Made by a program: the position numbers and the translations under genes | Notes under the pieces: generated by a model | The model's input: only the letters and a program-made list of their open reading frames with translations | Database searches by the model: none | Told to the model about the DNA's origin: nothing | Assembly: GCA_022925895.1 (NCBI GenBank) | Contig: JAKSYS010000593.1 | Span: 1 to 39,754, forward strand | Direction: 5' to 3' | From: Fragilaria crotonensis | Lineage: Eukaryota; Bacillariophyta; Fragilariophyceae; Fragilariales; Fragilariaceae | DNA length: 39,754 nt | In this document: piece after piece, positions 1 to 12,393 of the stretch | Layout of the letters: each line of letters starts with the position of its first letter | Position numbering within the stretch: the first letter of the stretch is position 1

Positions 1-2
1 GC

Positions 3-190
3 TGTTAATATCACATGTGGCGTATTGGTATATGGGCATCGGTACGACAATATGATTATTGGACAGTAGTACGAACGACAGTATAAACTACGGAGGTCAG
101 GAAAGGTGCACACATTCCAGTGATTGGTCGGTTTAACTATAGATATCTTTGACATGCTTATCAATATTTGATCATCACGTGGAATTAACA
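3..190 (+). repeat. 5' LTR of the copia element (188 bp)
   Basis: Identical to 6286-6479 except that it lacks 6 bp (an ATC-ATC type slip) near position 154. It starts TGTTAAT and ends ATTAACA, perfect 7-bp terminal inverted repeats with the canonical TG...CA ends. An LTR under 200 bp is short but acceptable for copia elements. Confidence 0.95.
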
Positions 191-206
191 GTTTATCAGA
201 CCCAAC
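191..206 (+). other. Probable primer-binding site
   Basis: The bases directly after the 5' LTR read GTTTATCAGACCC. They resemble the usual copia primer-binding site TGGTATCAGAGCC, which is complementary to initiator tRNA-Met. TATCAGA matches exactly; the leading TGG is not conserved. The position is right, but the match is partial. Confidence 0.5.
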
Positions 207-601
207 AGCTCAATGGATAAAGATGGCGCTATCTGGTCGTTTGTGATTGAAGAACTACGACCGATTGGTCCATCATGGTCAATATGATGGATCCGATCTT
301 GAGCAGGATTGTTGAGATTTGATTCAGACGAGTAAAGTAACTCGAAAGGACTCGATTGCCTATCATATGCCCCACTAATTTTTGGGCATCATATAAGGCA
401 TATATCGAATACACCAATAACAGCCAATAAGAAACCGGCTTGAGGTGACTCTTCTTCTAAGAATGGCAAGTCACATGATCTTCACGTCCGTTGTCACATA
501 TAAATCGACATTTATAAGATTCGCTTCTCTCTCACTATACCTTGTTTGTTTGCACACTTCTTCGACTTTTGAGCTTTTGCGCTATTTGACCACTAACCAC
601 A

Positions 602-1987
602 ATGGAGAATGCCCTCGAGCTCTGTGGCTTCAATGCCCAAACCATCCGATACCTTATAAGCCAAGTTTAACTCACCAGACGACTTGTTGCTTGCAACAGA
701 GTCGGAGTTGAACTCGATGGCGACTTCGGTCGCGAGGAATCCACCTAGGAACATGGCCCAAATCAACATGCCATTCATGGCGTTAAAGAATTTGAAGGGA
801 CTTCGTTTCTGGGCAGATGAAAGGAAGCGCACCGGACTTGATGCAGACGCTGATGACTTCACAGGTGAAGACGTCGCGATCTTCACGGCAAAATGTCAGG
901 AGTACAATGAGCTTAAAGACGCCGCCAAGGATGAGGATGCATCGAAGCCGGACGCTTTGAAAAAGCTTACCGGGTGGGCTCTCTGGAACGAATCGTTCCA
1001 GAACTACCTCCGTCAGATCGTGGGTGCCGCAAAGATCCCTCTTATCTACTTGGCTAGAAATGAGAGAGATAATCCAGATGAACCCCTGATTCCCGCAAAC
1101 TTCGGTACACCAACCGAATACCTTATTGAGGCGACTATTTTCCGGGAGGCATTACGACATCGATAACCCCGATTCTATCGCGAGTTAAAGTCGTTTACTG
1201 TTAACGGTGAGGGATGGTCGTACATTAAGAAATTCGAGAGGTCTCAAGATGGGAGGAGGGCGTACTTGGCTTTAAAGACACAGTGCGAGGAACGGCATCA
1301 AAGATTACGCGCAAGAACAAAGCGTATGCGTCAATCTCAACGCCGTTTACTCGGGTTCACGTCGCCAATACAAATTCCAGGACTTCATCAATACCCATCA
1401 GACAGCTCATAACGAGATTCTTGATTGCGATCCCTCAGAGGCCGTCCCGGAATCTAAAAGGTTGCAGATTTCTTAAAGGGTATTACCGATCCAAAATTGG
1501 AATCGGCCGTTTCAGTTGTGCTGGGCGATGTGAAGCTGTTGAATGACTTTCAGCTCTGTCAGCAGTACTTATCCACGACAGTCGAAAATCGAGCTACCCT
1601 TGAGAAGAGTAAGGAGCGGAACATCTCTGGATTGAAGAGCGGCGGAGAAAAATCCGACCAGAAGGGAAAAGGAGGAAACTTCCAAAGAACTTTAAGTTGG
1701 AGAACAAGTGGTATCCCCCGAAGATCTATCGCCTCCTCACCCAAGAGCAGCAAGATCAGCTCAGAACATGGAATAAGGATAAGGACGGCAAGAAATCGAA
1801 GGGGAAGAAGAGGTCAGTGGCAGCCCTTAAGAAGCAGATTAAAGATGTGCTAAAGGAGGTGGATAAGAAAAAGGAGAAGGACGAGAGTGACGAGGACGAA
1901 GACGATTCGAGCGCTGACGACGCTGCCGGAAAAGAATTCGGCCGCGGTGCGCACAATAAGAAGAAGGCGAAGAAGGACAGTGCCTGA
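602..1987 (+). pseudogene. copia gag (capsid polyprotein), frameshifted
   Basis: Likely start is the ATG at 602 (MENALELCGFNAQTIRYL). That frame closes after 22 codons, and the reading resumes in another frame at SPDDLLLATESELNS. The core, with FMALKNLKGLRFWADERKR, runs open to 1166. Then a frame change leads into an aromatic/basic stretch (GWSYIKKFERSQDGR), and another region reads AVSVVLGDVKLLNDFQLCQQYL near 1497-1600. The tail from 1697 has WYPPKIYRLL followed by a very Lys/Glu/Asp-rich end closing at 1987. The order and these motifs match my knowledge of diatom copia Gag, which packages the RNA into virus-like particles. At least three frame changes prevent a single Gag from this copy unless they are assembly errors. 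Confidence 0.8.
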
Positions 1988-2005
1988 CATGAACACACTG
2001 TCGCG

Positions 2006-5000
2006 ATGGTATCAAGGGCTGTGTATGCCGTAGACTATGACGCGATCACTAAAGGCGACCATCGCGCGGGAAGGTGTGAAATGGATTCTCACGCCGACAC
2101 ATGCGTCGCTGGAGGCAACTGCGTCGTCTTGGAATACTCGGGGCGAAACGCGACGGTTGAAGCGTACTCGCCTGATTACCCATCAAAGACGGTACCAATC
2201 GCAACAGTGGCAACGGCATATGACTGTCCAACTTCTAACGCCACATTTGTTCTGATTATCAATGAGGCACTTTTCTTCGGTGAATCACTAAGCTTCTCCC
2301 TCCTCTCTCCGAACCAATTACGAGACAATGATGTGCATGTCGACGAACGACATAGACAGTATGCCCCCGACTCGATCTTCGGTCTTCATGTACCCTCTGA
2401 GCCCTTGACCATTCCTTTTGACCTCGAAGGCGTTATTGCTGGTTTTACCACGCGACTGCCGACACAAGCCGAACTCGACGATGTCGCACTCCATGTCGAA
2501 CTGACGTCTGACGTCGAATGGATTCCTAGTAACTTCGCGCTCTCGCTCGTGGAGGAGGATTCCAAGACGGACGATTCTACAATTTCAACTTTACGAGCTC
2601 GGCGCTTAAAAGTCCTCAGATCCAAGTCCGATAAACATAGAATCAAAAGTTGCATAAGAACCCTCGAAGCTACACAATCTTTGTTTGAGATCGAGACCGC
2701 GAACGAAGTCGGAACGCTCGACAACGACCCTATACTGAGACGTGTCGCCGCACTGACAACGTACGAAGCGGATACAAAGGTGTATGCAATTCGAACCGGT
2801 GATGTGACTTCGGAAGTGACACCCGAGAATGTCGCCAAGCGATGGTTGGTTGGGATCGAGACAGCGAAGAAAACCCTTAATGTGACGACACAAAAAAGGG
2901 GTTCGATCCATACCAAACCCAGCAACGCGGCGATTCAAAACGCAAATGGCGCACCTACGCTATCCGCGAATGGGTGGGATGTTTTATGCGGACATAATGG
3001 AGCCCAAGGTGCTTTCTCTGGAGTCCCAAAGGTACGCCCACGTGATTGGAAACGGCCGTGGATTCGCGAAGGTATACCCGATGGAGAGGAAGAACGAATC
3101 AATTTATGCGCTCGACGATTTCGTTAAAAAGGTTGGAATTCCTGAGACATTGCTTTGCGACAACGACACGACAATGGAGGGGTGGCGGGAATGGAAGAAA
3201 CGGATCCGGAAATACTCAATCGATCCGAAGTATACCGAACCCCATTCGCCATTCCAGAACAAGGCTGAGTTGGACATAAGGGAATTAAAAGGATGGTACG
3301 GAGGTTACAGGATAAAATGAAATCGCCGAGGCGGCTTTGGAACTATTTGGTGAACTTATGCGCGAGGATCCGATCCTTTGTTGCTGGTTCACATCCGGAC
3401 CTGAATGGCAGGAGCGCCTTTGAACAGGTACACGGTTGGACGCCAGACATCTCTCTGTACATCATGCACGGCTGGTATGAAGTCGTGGCTTTTCTTGATA
3501 GCGACAACGAGAGGAATTGGCATGCTGGCTTGGGCCAGCAGAAGACTATGGCGGAGGGGACGCCGTGTTCCTCCTTCCAAAATCTGCCAAACCTATCGTG
3601 AGAAGTACAGTTTGGTCCCTGACCCCGGAAGAGAAGGCCGACATGCGAGAGGATATCGAGGAGTTGCTGAAGTCGATTGACGAAAGATCGGAAACGATCG
3701 GACTAACGACGAGGTGTTTGCGGAGCTAGGTAATGATGTGCTCCCACAAGTTGAGATACTCGGGGATGTGAATGACGCTGACGAACATGAGGCTGCAAAG
3801 CTTCGGGCCGACGCTGATGAATACACACCCGAGGCTTTCGATAAATACTTGAGCGCTCAGATCGTCACCGATAGGGGAGGTGAAATGCTTCGTGGCACCG
3901 TCAAAAGTCGGAAACGTGATAGCGACGGCAAGCCAATTGGATCCTCGAATCCGAATCCCATCCTTGACACGAGAGAATACATCGTTTGTTTTGAGGACGG
4001 GACTGAAGACACTTATATGGCGAACCTAATCGCCGAGTGCATTTATTCTCAGATTGATGAGAATGGTCGACAACTCCTGTTGATGCAGGAAATTATCGAT
4101 CACAAGAAGACATCGGATGCGATATCCGAGGAAGATTCTTATTATTCGACGAAGGCGGGCCCAAAACCAAAGCGTACAACTCGCGGATGGCGCCTGTTAG
4201 TCGAATGGAAAGACGGCACAAGTACCTGGGTATCCCTTGCTGACATAAAGGACTCATACCCGGTACAAGTGGCGGACTACGCGGTAGCGAACAAGCTGAC
4301 GCAGGAACCTGCATTCCGATGGTGGGTGCCCTTCGTTTTAAAGAAACGGGAAAGGCTTCTGAAGAAGGTGAAAACCAAATACTGGTCGGTAACTCACAAA
4401 TATGGACTCGAGCTTCCAAAGAGTGTAGCCCAAGCATTAGCGATTGACAAGAGAACGGGGACAGACTTCTGGGAAAAGGCGATTGAGAAGGAGATACGAA
4501 ACGTCTTTCCTGCTTTCGAATTCCTCAAGACTGACGACGCGCAGGTACCACCTGGATTCCAATTCGTCGAAACATATTTTGTCTTCGATATCAAGATGGA
4601 CTTGACCAGGAAGGCAAGGTTGGTCGCGAGAGGCAGCATGACGGAAGCAACGAAAGAGGAAACATTCGCATCAGTTGTCAGTAGAGATACTGTCAGACTA
4701 TTCTTTCTCTTGGCAGCAATGACTTGGACGTCCTTTCATGTGACATTCAGAACGCCTATTTAGCTGCGCCTAACAAAGAGAAGGTGTGGACAAAGTTCAC
4801 AGATCAGCTTGGCCCCGAATATAATGGAAAAAGGCTATCATTGCGAAGGCGTTGTATGGTTTGCGTTCGAGCGGACGTTCGTTCCGTGATTATCTTGCAA
4901 TGAACTTGCGAGAGCTTGGGTTCATTTCGTCAAAAGCCGACCCCGATCTCTGGATGAGGAGCGCGAAAAGTCGAACGGAGACCACATTTATGAATACGTG

Positions 5001-6093
5001 ATCTCGTATGTGGACGATCTTGTGTTCCAAGGAATCGACCCGAACGTCTTCATGGACGCGCTCGGGAAACGCTTTACGCTGAAACCCGGAAGCATAAAGG
5101 AGCCGGACACCTATCTTGGGGCAAACGTGAAGAAGTTTCGCATCCCGAATAGCGATGACCCAGACAAGGTAAGGTGGGCATTTGAATCTTCGTCGTACGT
5201 GGCGAAGGCGATCAAAGATGTCGAGCGCGAGCTCTCAGAGGCCGACATGAGGCTTATGCCAAACGTAAGGACGCCACTAGCAAGTGGTTATCGGCCGGAT
5301 CTTGACCTTTCCCCTGAATTAGGGAGCAAGCAGTTGAACTATTTCCAAGGGTTAATCGGGATATTGCGGTGGATCTGTGAGCTCAGGAGGATTGATATCC
5401 TAATGCCTGTTTCAATATTGTCTCGGTACCTCGTATCCGCACGACAAGGGCATCTCGAGCAGGCCTTCCATATCTTCGCATACCTGAAGACACACTCGCG
5501 TTCAACGATGGTTTTTGATGATACGGTGCCGACTTATAGGAGTAAACGATTCGTCAAGTGCGACTGGTCCGAGTTTTACCCAGATGCCGCCGAAGCCATA
5601 CCAACCAACATGCCTCAACCGAGAGGGAAGAGGTATGTATGACCTGCTTTGTTGATGCGGATCATGCTGGATGCAGGGAAACACGTCGGTCACATTCAGG
5701 AATCATTATCTTTGTCAATCGTGCGCCGATTTTATGGTTTTCCAAGAGGCAGAACACTGTTGAAGCCTCAACTTATGGATCGGAACTACTGGCGATGCGG
5801 ATTGCAATCGAAATGATCGAAGGGTTGAGATATAAGCTGCGAATGATGGGCGTGCCTATCCTGACGAGTGTGCAGTCTTCTGTGACAACTCAGCGGTGGT
5901 TACGAATTCACGGCCGGAGTCGACCCTGAAGAAAAAGCACGCCGCAATCAACTTTCATAGAGTCCGTGAAGCAATAGCTGCAGGAACCATCAAGATTGCT
6001 AAGGAGGATACGCGTTCAAACCTCGCGGATATCCTGACGAAGTTGATGCCTGGTCCTAAAATGAAGGAGTTATTAGCGAACCTCCTATGGTAA
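2006..6093 (+). pseudogene. copia pol: protease, integrase, chromodomain-like linker, RT, RNase H; frameshifted
   Basis: The protease has its active-site motif DSHADT at about 2084. Integrase residues are D in YADIMEP (about 2986), D in LLCDND (about 3156) and E in NKAELDIRE (about 3268). A linker (about 4150-4310) holds a chromodomain-like segment, WRLLVEWKDGTSTW. RT begins near FWEKAIEKEI (about 4470), has DIQNAYL at about 4745 and the catalytic YVDD at 5007-5018. RNase H starts at FVDADHAG (about 5650) and ends with HAAINFHRVREA and NLADILTKLMPG before the stop at 6091-6093. The reading changes frame near 2892, 3290, 3540, 3700, 4735, 4900-4990, 5640 and 5890. Several changes sit in short homopolymers. 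All domains are otherwise present and none has an internal deletion that I can see. Confidence 0.9.
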
Positions 6094-6285
6094 TCGCAGC
6101 ATGGGGACGTGACCCCGGGACGTTGCTACGGGGACGCGGATAGATACTGTCCAAACAGTAGATCACTGCCAGGTTAATGGTTAAGGCTAGAAGTGGTCGG
6201 GGCCTCTGTCACAAGGATTTATAACGCCGGTTAATATGGGATGTTACGCCTCCGAATAACGTGGTTATATCGAAGTCGCGGGGAC

Positions 6286-6479
6286 TGTTAATATCACATG
6301 TGGCGTATTGGTATATGGGCATCGGTACGACAATATGATTATTGGACAGTAGTACGAACGACAGTATAAACTACGGAGGTCAGGAAAGGTGCACACATTC
6401 CAGTGATTGGTCGGTTTAACTATAGATATCTTTGACATCATCATGCTTATCAATATTTGATCATCACGTGGAATTAACA
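6286..6479 (+). repeat. 3' LTR of the copia element (194 bp)
   Basis: Matches the 5' LTR at all 188 shared positions and carries 6 extra bases near 6437-6442. Same TGTTAAT/ATTAACA ends. Flanking host DNA resumes at 6480 with CAGCCATC. Confidence 0.95.
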
Positions 6480-7063
6480 CAGCCATCTCCAATAAAAAAC
6501 GAACTGCAGACCATGACAATGAAACAGCAATTCAATCATCTTCCAGCCAATCCTCATCAGGTAAACATCTTAGTGATGTACACTCATTTATCAAGTTGGA
6601 CATATTCAGACTTCCTAATTGGCTACAATAATGACCGTGTTGGATCAAAGTCAAGCAACAAAAGCATTACCATGACAAATGGCTGACCAAAAGATATGTT
6701 TTTGTCCCTAGGATTTGATAGAGATGGAATGAACCAAGCTATAATGCTGTGTGGTGGGGCAATACTGATATTTTAATAGAATCGAACACCACTGGATTAC
6801 TCCCAACAGAAAGCAGGAGGCAGCCAGGCATTCTTGATTAATACTGCAATCAGAGAAGAATTTTTGGGGGTACTATGTCACAACACCACCCACCAGGTGG
6901 ATCTGATGAATGAGAAAAGCTTCTTGTCTAGATGATAGAACTAGTGATTGGTATTGTGGGCTTGGGTTATGTTATGGATTTGATGACAGAAATGTTATCG
7001 CAATCAACAGCAAAGTAGGTTTAAGCTGTTCCAGCAGCCAAAGAAACAGCTAACTAGAAACAA

Positions 7064-7726
7064 ATGGCTTTGCATCATCCTGCTCGATCAACTTCAGCAG
7101 TCAGCAGGATCTTGGTGAAGAGTTACTTGGATACTAGTCTGGAGGAAGCAAGAATATGGCTTTTCCTCGGGAGCTGGAGTGATGACCGACGTGTCCTTGA
7201 TCTTATTCAGCAGGTTATTGAATGGCTTCAGCAAGTCAACAGAACAAGTGATGGGTGCAGGGATGTAATCAATGAGAACAGTTTAGAAAATCTCTGTTCT
7301 CCTTATGCTGATATCTTCATAATTGGAAAGAAATGTCTATTCTGTGCTAGTATGGTTATTTCTTTGAATGGAGAAGGGGAAGAATTCAGTGCGTTGGTTA
7401 CAACTACTAAACTAAGATTGCTGGCAATTGAAGATTGCAATAGGAGTGGATTTGAATTAACGGCAACCAGCGAAGGAACTGTCAGCCACATGCTGGATTA
7501 TCCTGCTACTAACAAGGACAAATCACAAGCACTTTCCCTTCTTGCAAGCCCAAAGATCCACAAACATAGTAAGAGTTCTCGGCAAGACCTACTAGCTCCC
7601 TATTGGAGCATTTTTAGGGAAGAAGTCATGCTGCTGTATTGTATACTTGATTGCTGTGTTGGAAATTCAGCCAATCTTACAGAAAGCTGGTGCCGCAGAA
7701 CAAGCTTATCACTGAGACAAACCTAA
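7064..7726 (+). CDS. Unrecognised ORF, 220 aa
   Basis: Opens at an ATG (MALHHPARSTSAV) and runs 220 codons, rather long for chance in AT-leaning DNA. The middle is leucine-rich and mixed in charge (EEARIWLFLGSWSDDRRVLD; DLIQQVIEWLQQVN), and several Cys residues occur in the second half (KKCLFCASMV; LLYCILDCCVG). I see no signal peptide, no clear membrane segment and no family motif. The surroundings contain no other convincing gene. It may be a degraded mobile-element protein or a chance ORF. I assign no function. Confidence 0.22.
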   Translation: MALHHPARSTSAVSRILVKSYLDTSLEEARIWLFLGSWSDDRRVLDLIQQVIEWLQQVNRTSDGCRDVINENSLENLCSPYADIFIIGKKCLFCASMVISLNGEGEEFSALVTTTKLRLLAIEDCNRSGFELTATSEGTVSHMLDYPATNKDKSQALSLLASPKIHKHSKSSRQDLLAPYWSIFREEVMLLYCILDCCVGNSANLTESWCRRTSLSLRQT

Positions 7727-9469
7727 GTTCATTCCCTGACCTTGACAGCAGCAAGCAAGAGCCTTGGACACACCAATGGATCCTGTTGACGATAGAAATT
7801 ATGGAAAGTCAGCCAGAAAAGAGAATTGTGGAAGATACTGATACGCAAGGCAAGCATACACTGGCAGGAAAATGGTTGAGTTTTATGTTGATGACTACAG
7901 CCATCATACAGCAAAACATTGCAATTGAAATGGCTTCAGCAGCATGTTTGGTGGAAATCTGAAGATTCATAAGTCACCAGCTGTGAGATCACTTGTTTTG
8001 ACCTTTGATAGTTAGATGAAAGCATTTTTAATCAATTCATTCTCAAATTGTGTCAATGGGTTGGACCACAACAAGGTCATTGCCCTCTAACTTCCAAGAT
8101 AGATGGCTTAAGTCTCATGATGTCTGCCATCCAATCTCGTGAAATTGACTTCGCTAATCACCTCAGCTGCATACAATTGGAAGAAATGAGCTTTCAACTT
8201 CGAGACCAAAACTTTGTTGACACTGGTGCATCCATTCCAGTACGTGGTCAAGCAGGAATGATGTATCTCACAGATTCACCATTTGTTCTTGTGAGTTTGA
8301 ATTTGGGGCACCAAACAATGAGGGATTTTGGACTAACTATTGCATGTGTGTCCAATTTGAGGAATGTGTTGGCTGTGTCACGACACTCTTACCGCAATTT
8401 GACTTCATGGTTCTGTTCAATCACTCACAGGGACATTCTAAAAGTCAACAAATGGATTGGATGCTTATCCTATGAATAAAGTCTATGGAGGAGCACAGCA
8501 CCAAGCAAGAATGTGAATATTAAGGATCATGAGCATTTCCTTGGAAGGCATCAACATAGAACTTTATCTGTAGGCAACATTCCAATCATTCATCTTCAAC
8601 GCCACTAAATAGGAGCCCTTCTGGATGACAGATTAAAGGAACTGAACCACCATGCTGGTTGCTATGTCCCAGCACTTCTGCTAGGAAGTCTATGAACACA
8701 AAACAAACAGTTGTTGAACTCAAGCTGAGCTTGCTCCATTCAAATCTTTTGACCAACAGAGGATGCCATTTCCGGCTGATAGAATTGCGAGAGAGCGTGC
8801 AATGGTGAACAATATCCATCATTCAATTCTTAGAGAACAAGAGAAGAAAGGCTAGCATGGCCATCCATAAGGTCTTTGACAAGTCCTCTGGAAGCGGGGA
8901 TAGATAAATAAAGGTCACCAGATTTTGATTGTGCAGAGAATTGGAGCTTCATGAAATACCTGATGGCAAGCAACATTGATTATATACTAGAGGAACTGAC
9001 AGGCAGAGCTTGAACATGCTGCTGACAACAAACTTGGTGCGCCAGCCTTAATCACACCATAGTTTCACTTCTTGGATTGGCAGCCAAACATATCAAATAT
9101 AATTTGGGGAGATTCAAAGTGTGTGTATGTGTGTATCCCAGAAAATTGTTAGTTTCCAAAAAAGCAGTGATTTTCTGACAACAGAATTGGTGCACAATTT
9201 TTCTCAAAGGGCACGAGGATAAATCTGTGCCTACTTCGCACTTTATGAGGGCACAAATTATGGAGACAACACGCATTCACTCACGTTTCACTTATTGGAT
9301 GCCTACTGCTAATAAAGGCATCATGCAAGACCCGCAAGCAGCTCTTAGCTTTTGTGCCAGCCATAAAGATTGCAATTGCATGGAATTAGAAGCAACTGTC
9401 AAAGTTCCTAAATTTCTCCACTACATTTTGGGGCTTATTTGGTCACTGACTAAGTTGTTATCTCTATAA

Positions 9470-9610
9470 TCCTCCAGCACAAGAGTACCAAGGAGAATTC
9501 ACTTGGTCGCTGACTGGCCTTCTTGTTGTCTCCTCATGCATTCCTCCAGTACAAATATAATAAGGAGAACTCAGTCGGCCACAACTCCTCATAGTCTCAA
9601 CTTCAATCCA
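9470..9610. repeat. Imperfect 72-bp tandem duplication
   Basis: TCCTCCAGCACAAG at 9470 recurs as TCCTCCAGTACAAA at 9542. Each is followed by AAGGAGAA, a CTCAGTCG/CACTTGGTCG-like segment and CTCCTCAT. Divergence is high, so this is an old duplication. Confidence 0.5.
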
Positions 9611-11895
9611 CCAGGAGCACAACAATAATACCAAGGGCAAATGAGCATTTGCCATGATGGTTATTGGTCATTCCTTCTGTCAATGAAGTTAGTTTTAACC
9701 CGTTACAATGACACAGCCAGCCATGGGAATTCCATCAGGGTTGTTCCCTACATAACCAATGCTTCACAAGTTTGCAAGCTCTGCAAGGCTTTGAGTCCAA
9801 AAGAATAACTTTTTCATGACAAGTCACTGACAACGTACAACATAATTCCGCGTGGTGCAAGTTCGATATGAGTATCTAGATCGTAGTAAGAATCCCATTC
9901 ATTGGTGCGTGACCATTGTTGTTCTGTGGATGGCACCTTTTCTTTGTCTGCTGCGGCGCCGGTACTTGTATTTCAATTAGTACCTTTTCAAAACATGCAG
10001 GTTTGCTGCTATAGAAGTGCGAGAATGACATCACCTTTAGATCTGAAACGGAAGGATCCTCCACCTGAACACTCCGGGGCCACCAATCAAAACACACATG
10101 ATTAAAACAAAAAGAGAAAACACTTTGGGAATGACCAGACGGCTGCCCAGTCCTTGAAGCAAGGAAGTCAAAATCATCAGTGTCAAAAAAGGTGTTGACT
10201 TGAACAGTCTTGTGGTGGATCATCTTTGCCGGTTCTTAACAATTTGGGCATGACACACACCGGTTCTTGTAGAATTTTGAGATCCAAAAGCAATAGCTTC
10301 ATTTTTCAAGACATGGAGAACTTGTACTAACAAAGTGGCCTTGCACTGACAACTGTTGCATCAAGAGCAACGGTTCAATGCTTTGCCTTTTTAATGTGCT
10401 ATTCTGCAATCAATTCTGTTGAGGGTGCGTGATGCAAAATCACTACACCAGGATCATGAAATCTGCAAGACAACATACAAAGATTTCTGAGTCACAGAGC
10501 AACATGCAATTGCTTGCAACTCATGTGTTGAATAATGAGCAAAAACTGTAACAATTGTGTTGCAACTGATGCTGTTGCTGCTGCTGACCACCAAATGACT
10601 CTAGAATTTAACCACCTTGTTATTTTTCCCTCTCTGCATTAACCACGAGCAAATATGGTCAGCAGATATGAGACAACAGTGTCATAAACAAATTCATTAA
10701 GTGACGACATTCAAATATTCTTCATCTTAAGCTGCCCTGTTTCCCAATCATGTAATGAAGTGGCCCCATTAGGAAATGATCATTGAACAGTGCTGGATTT
10801 CTGGGAATCCTTCTTATTGACTGGTTTCCCCAACTAAACTCCTTCAACCAGCATGCTATAATGATGAAAGCAGGAATGTCTGCAGTAAATTGAATAGCAG
10901 AAGAGAGCAACAGTAGTGTTTTCGCCGTCTTCTCATCATTGTCATCAGTGCTATGGTCCATTGTACCTCCTTCTGCTCCTTGTTGCTGTTTATGACATTG
11001 TCCAATAGTCAGAATACTGTTGAAGAAGAGATGCATGGGAGAATCTGCCCTTTTTGCTTTACATCGATGCAACTCATAACCTTCTCAAACAGGGCACCTT
11101 TGCAAAAGTTCCAAGCTATGAACTTTAGAAGAAAGTGTTCCTTTGCTGGGTATGGGATGTTTAGTGACATCAAAACAGGTATTAGCAATACACTTGTGCG
11201 TCACTGGGAGTTTTGCATGATAGTAGGAATGACCCTCAGCACTGCTGGGAGCAATCCGGAATGTGGTGAAAAGTAAAATGAGAGCAAACATGCATGACCC
11301 AGCGCAAGTGACAGTAAGGCACAGGTGCAGCATGCAGATTGGTCCTTAGTGCTGATTTGATGTCATTTCACTACATTTGAATCAGATCTGATAGTAGATA
11401 AAACTTTTACCCAATATACACAGGTTACCAATTAATGTGGTGTTTGAACTAGTACAGTGTTATTACACTATGATAATACCAATGAATGAAGTGGAGGAGG
11501 AATCAGTACCACAAAAAATTGGCTTTGAACCACTATATTCCCCATCTTCAAACTAGCAATCACAACATGTTGGCTGGAGTACTGGTTCTTTGCTTATGAT
11601 CTCATCCGTAGGATCAATATCCCTTTTTAGAAACAGATGATATCGCAATTTCTACAGGTAGCTACAGCAGTTTCAAAAAGGTGCTATCAGCACAATGAAC
11701 AAGATAATCTGACCACACATGATTAAGATGCAAACTGTGTGCCGTAATTGTGCATGTACATAAAGAAACTGATTTCTATGTTAATCATGATCACATGCAG
11801 TTTGAGTGCAACATCTTGCTTCTCTTTAATTCCTCCAAGGCATTATGCTAAATATTTGAAGGCAAGTGTCCAGTATATGCCCTGATGTTTGATTA

Positions 11896-11903
11896 CGGAT
11901 GGG
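11896..11903. repeat. Target-site duplication, left copy (CGGATGGG)
   Basis: CGGATGGG lies directly before the left inverted repeat and recurs exactly at 13237-13244 directly after the right one. Removing the element and one copy restores a continuous flank. Confidence 0.9.
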
Positions 11904-12105
11904 CAGGGGTGATTTTTTTAGGCGGGCGCTTAAAAAATGAGCATGATCGCCTAAATTCGTCGACTTCGACAAAGCGCCTAAATTAAACGAAAATATAGAT
12001 ATTCATACTGTATATATATTTATCTACAGTAGACAGTACGACTATAAACAGTAGCCTGTAGAATTTTCCCAGGGTAGAAAGTAGTAAGTCCATACGAAAT
12101 CCTAC

Positions 12106-12393
12106 ATGAAATCTAGTACGGAATCTACGACGAATAGGAGCACAACATCAACCATGAAAGGGAGGGCCCCCAGGCCCTCTCAAGTTAAGTCATTCAACTA
12201 CAAACATGTCAAACACACCAATGAAGAAGTTTCTTCAATGAAAATGAAGATTGAACAGAAGTGGAGGGAGGAGATTGAATTGCAAGATAACTGGTATTTT
12301 CCAGAATCGAAATTTTTCTACGGCAGAATCTGGTATATTTTCTACGGCGTCGATCAATCATCCATGGTGATCAATTCTTATTTCATCCTTTGA
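12106..12393 (+). CDS. Unrecognised ORF inside the hAT-like element, 95 aa
   Basis: Opens at an ATG with a Ser/Thr-rich start (MKSSTESTTNRSTTSTMKGR), then a Lys/Glu-rich stretch and an aromatic tail. It has none of the hAT transposase features (BED zinc finger, RW motif, hATC dimerisation region). It is immediately followed by a second open frame (about 12390-12878) with no ATG at its head, so the two may be parts of one captured sequence. Function unknown; it could be non-coding. Confidence 0.2.
   Translation: MKSSTESTTNRSTTSTMKGRAPRPSQVKSFNYKHVKHTNEEVSSMKMKIEQKWREEIELQDNWYFPESKFFYGRIWYIFYGVDQSSMVINSYFIL

Larger units (their letters stand above)
3..6479 (+). mobile_element. Ty1/copia LTR retrotransposon, CoDi-like, full length but frameshifted
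   Basis: Two direct LTRs bound an internal region with, in order, gag, protease, integrase, reverse transcriptase and RNase H. Integrase before RT is the copia order. The LTR ends form a 7-bp inverted repeat (TGTTAAT...ATTAACA). After the 5' LTR comes a primer-binding-like stretch, and before gag lies a leader of about 400 bp (191-601) in which I see no gene. 6094-6285 is 3' untranslated sequence ending in a weak purine tract next to the 3' LTR. The LTRs differ only by a 6-bp indel, which argues for recent insertion, yet gag and pol are broken by many single-base frame changes. Only 2 bases precede the 5' LTR, so the target-site duplication cannot be tested: CAGC follows the 3' LTR and GC precedes the 5' one. 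Confidence 0.95.
6480..11895. other. Gene-poor DNA with decayed ORFs
   Basis: AT-leaning, CAA/TTG-rich DNA in which I recognise no gene. The longest open frame (7064-7726) is listed separately. A second open stretch at about 8080-8479 (+) includes FVDTGAS, which superficially recalls an aspartic protease site, but nothing around it supports a retroelement pol. A short GT-rich run lies at 9118-9135. No tRNA or rRNA is seen. The uneven mix of short coding-like stretches suggests very old, decayed mobile DNA; that is an inference from texture only. Confidence 0.5.

Noticed and set aside
6480..6484. Five-base target duplication of the copia element
   Set aside because: Only two bases precede the 5' LTR. 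They fit a CAGC duplication but cannot prove it, and a 5-bp CAGCC would not fit.
8048..8479. Possible retroelement protease (FVDTGAS) in an open plus-strand frame
   Set aside because: No flanking gag, RT or integrase signature and no ATG at the head of the frame; a three-residue DTG match is weak.
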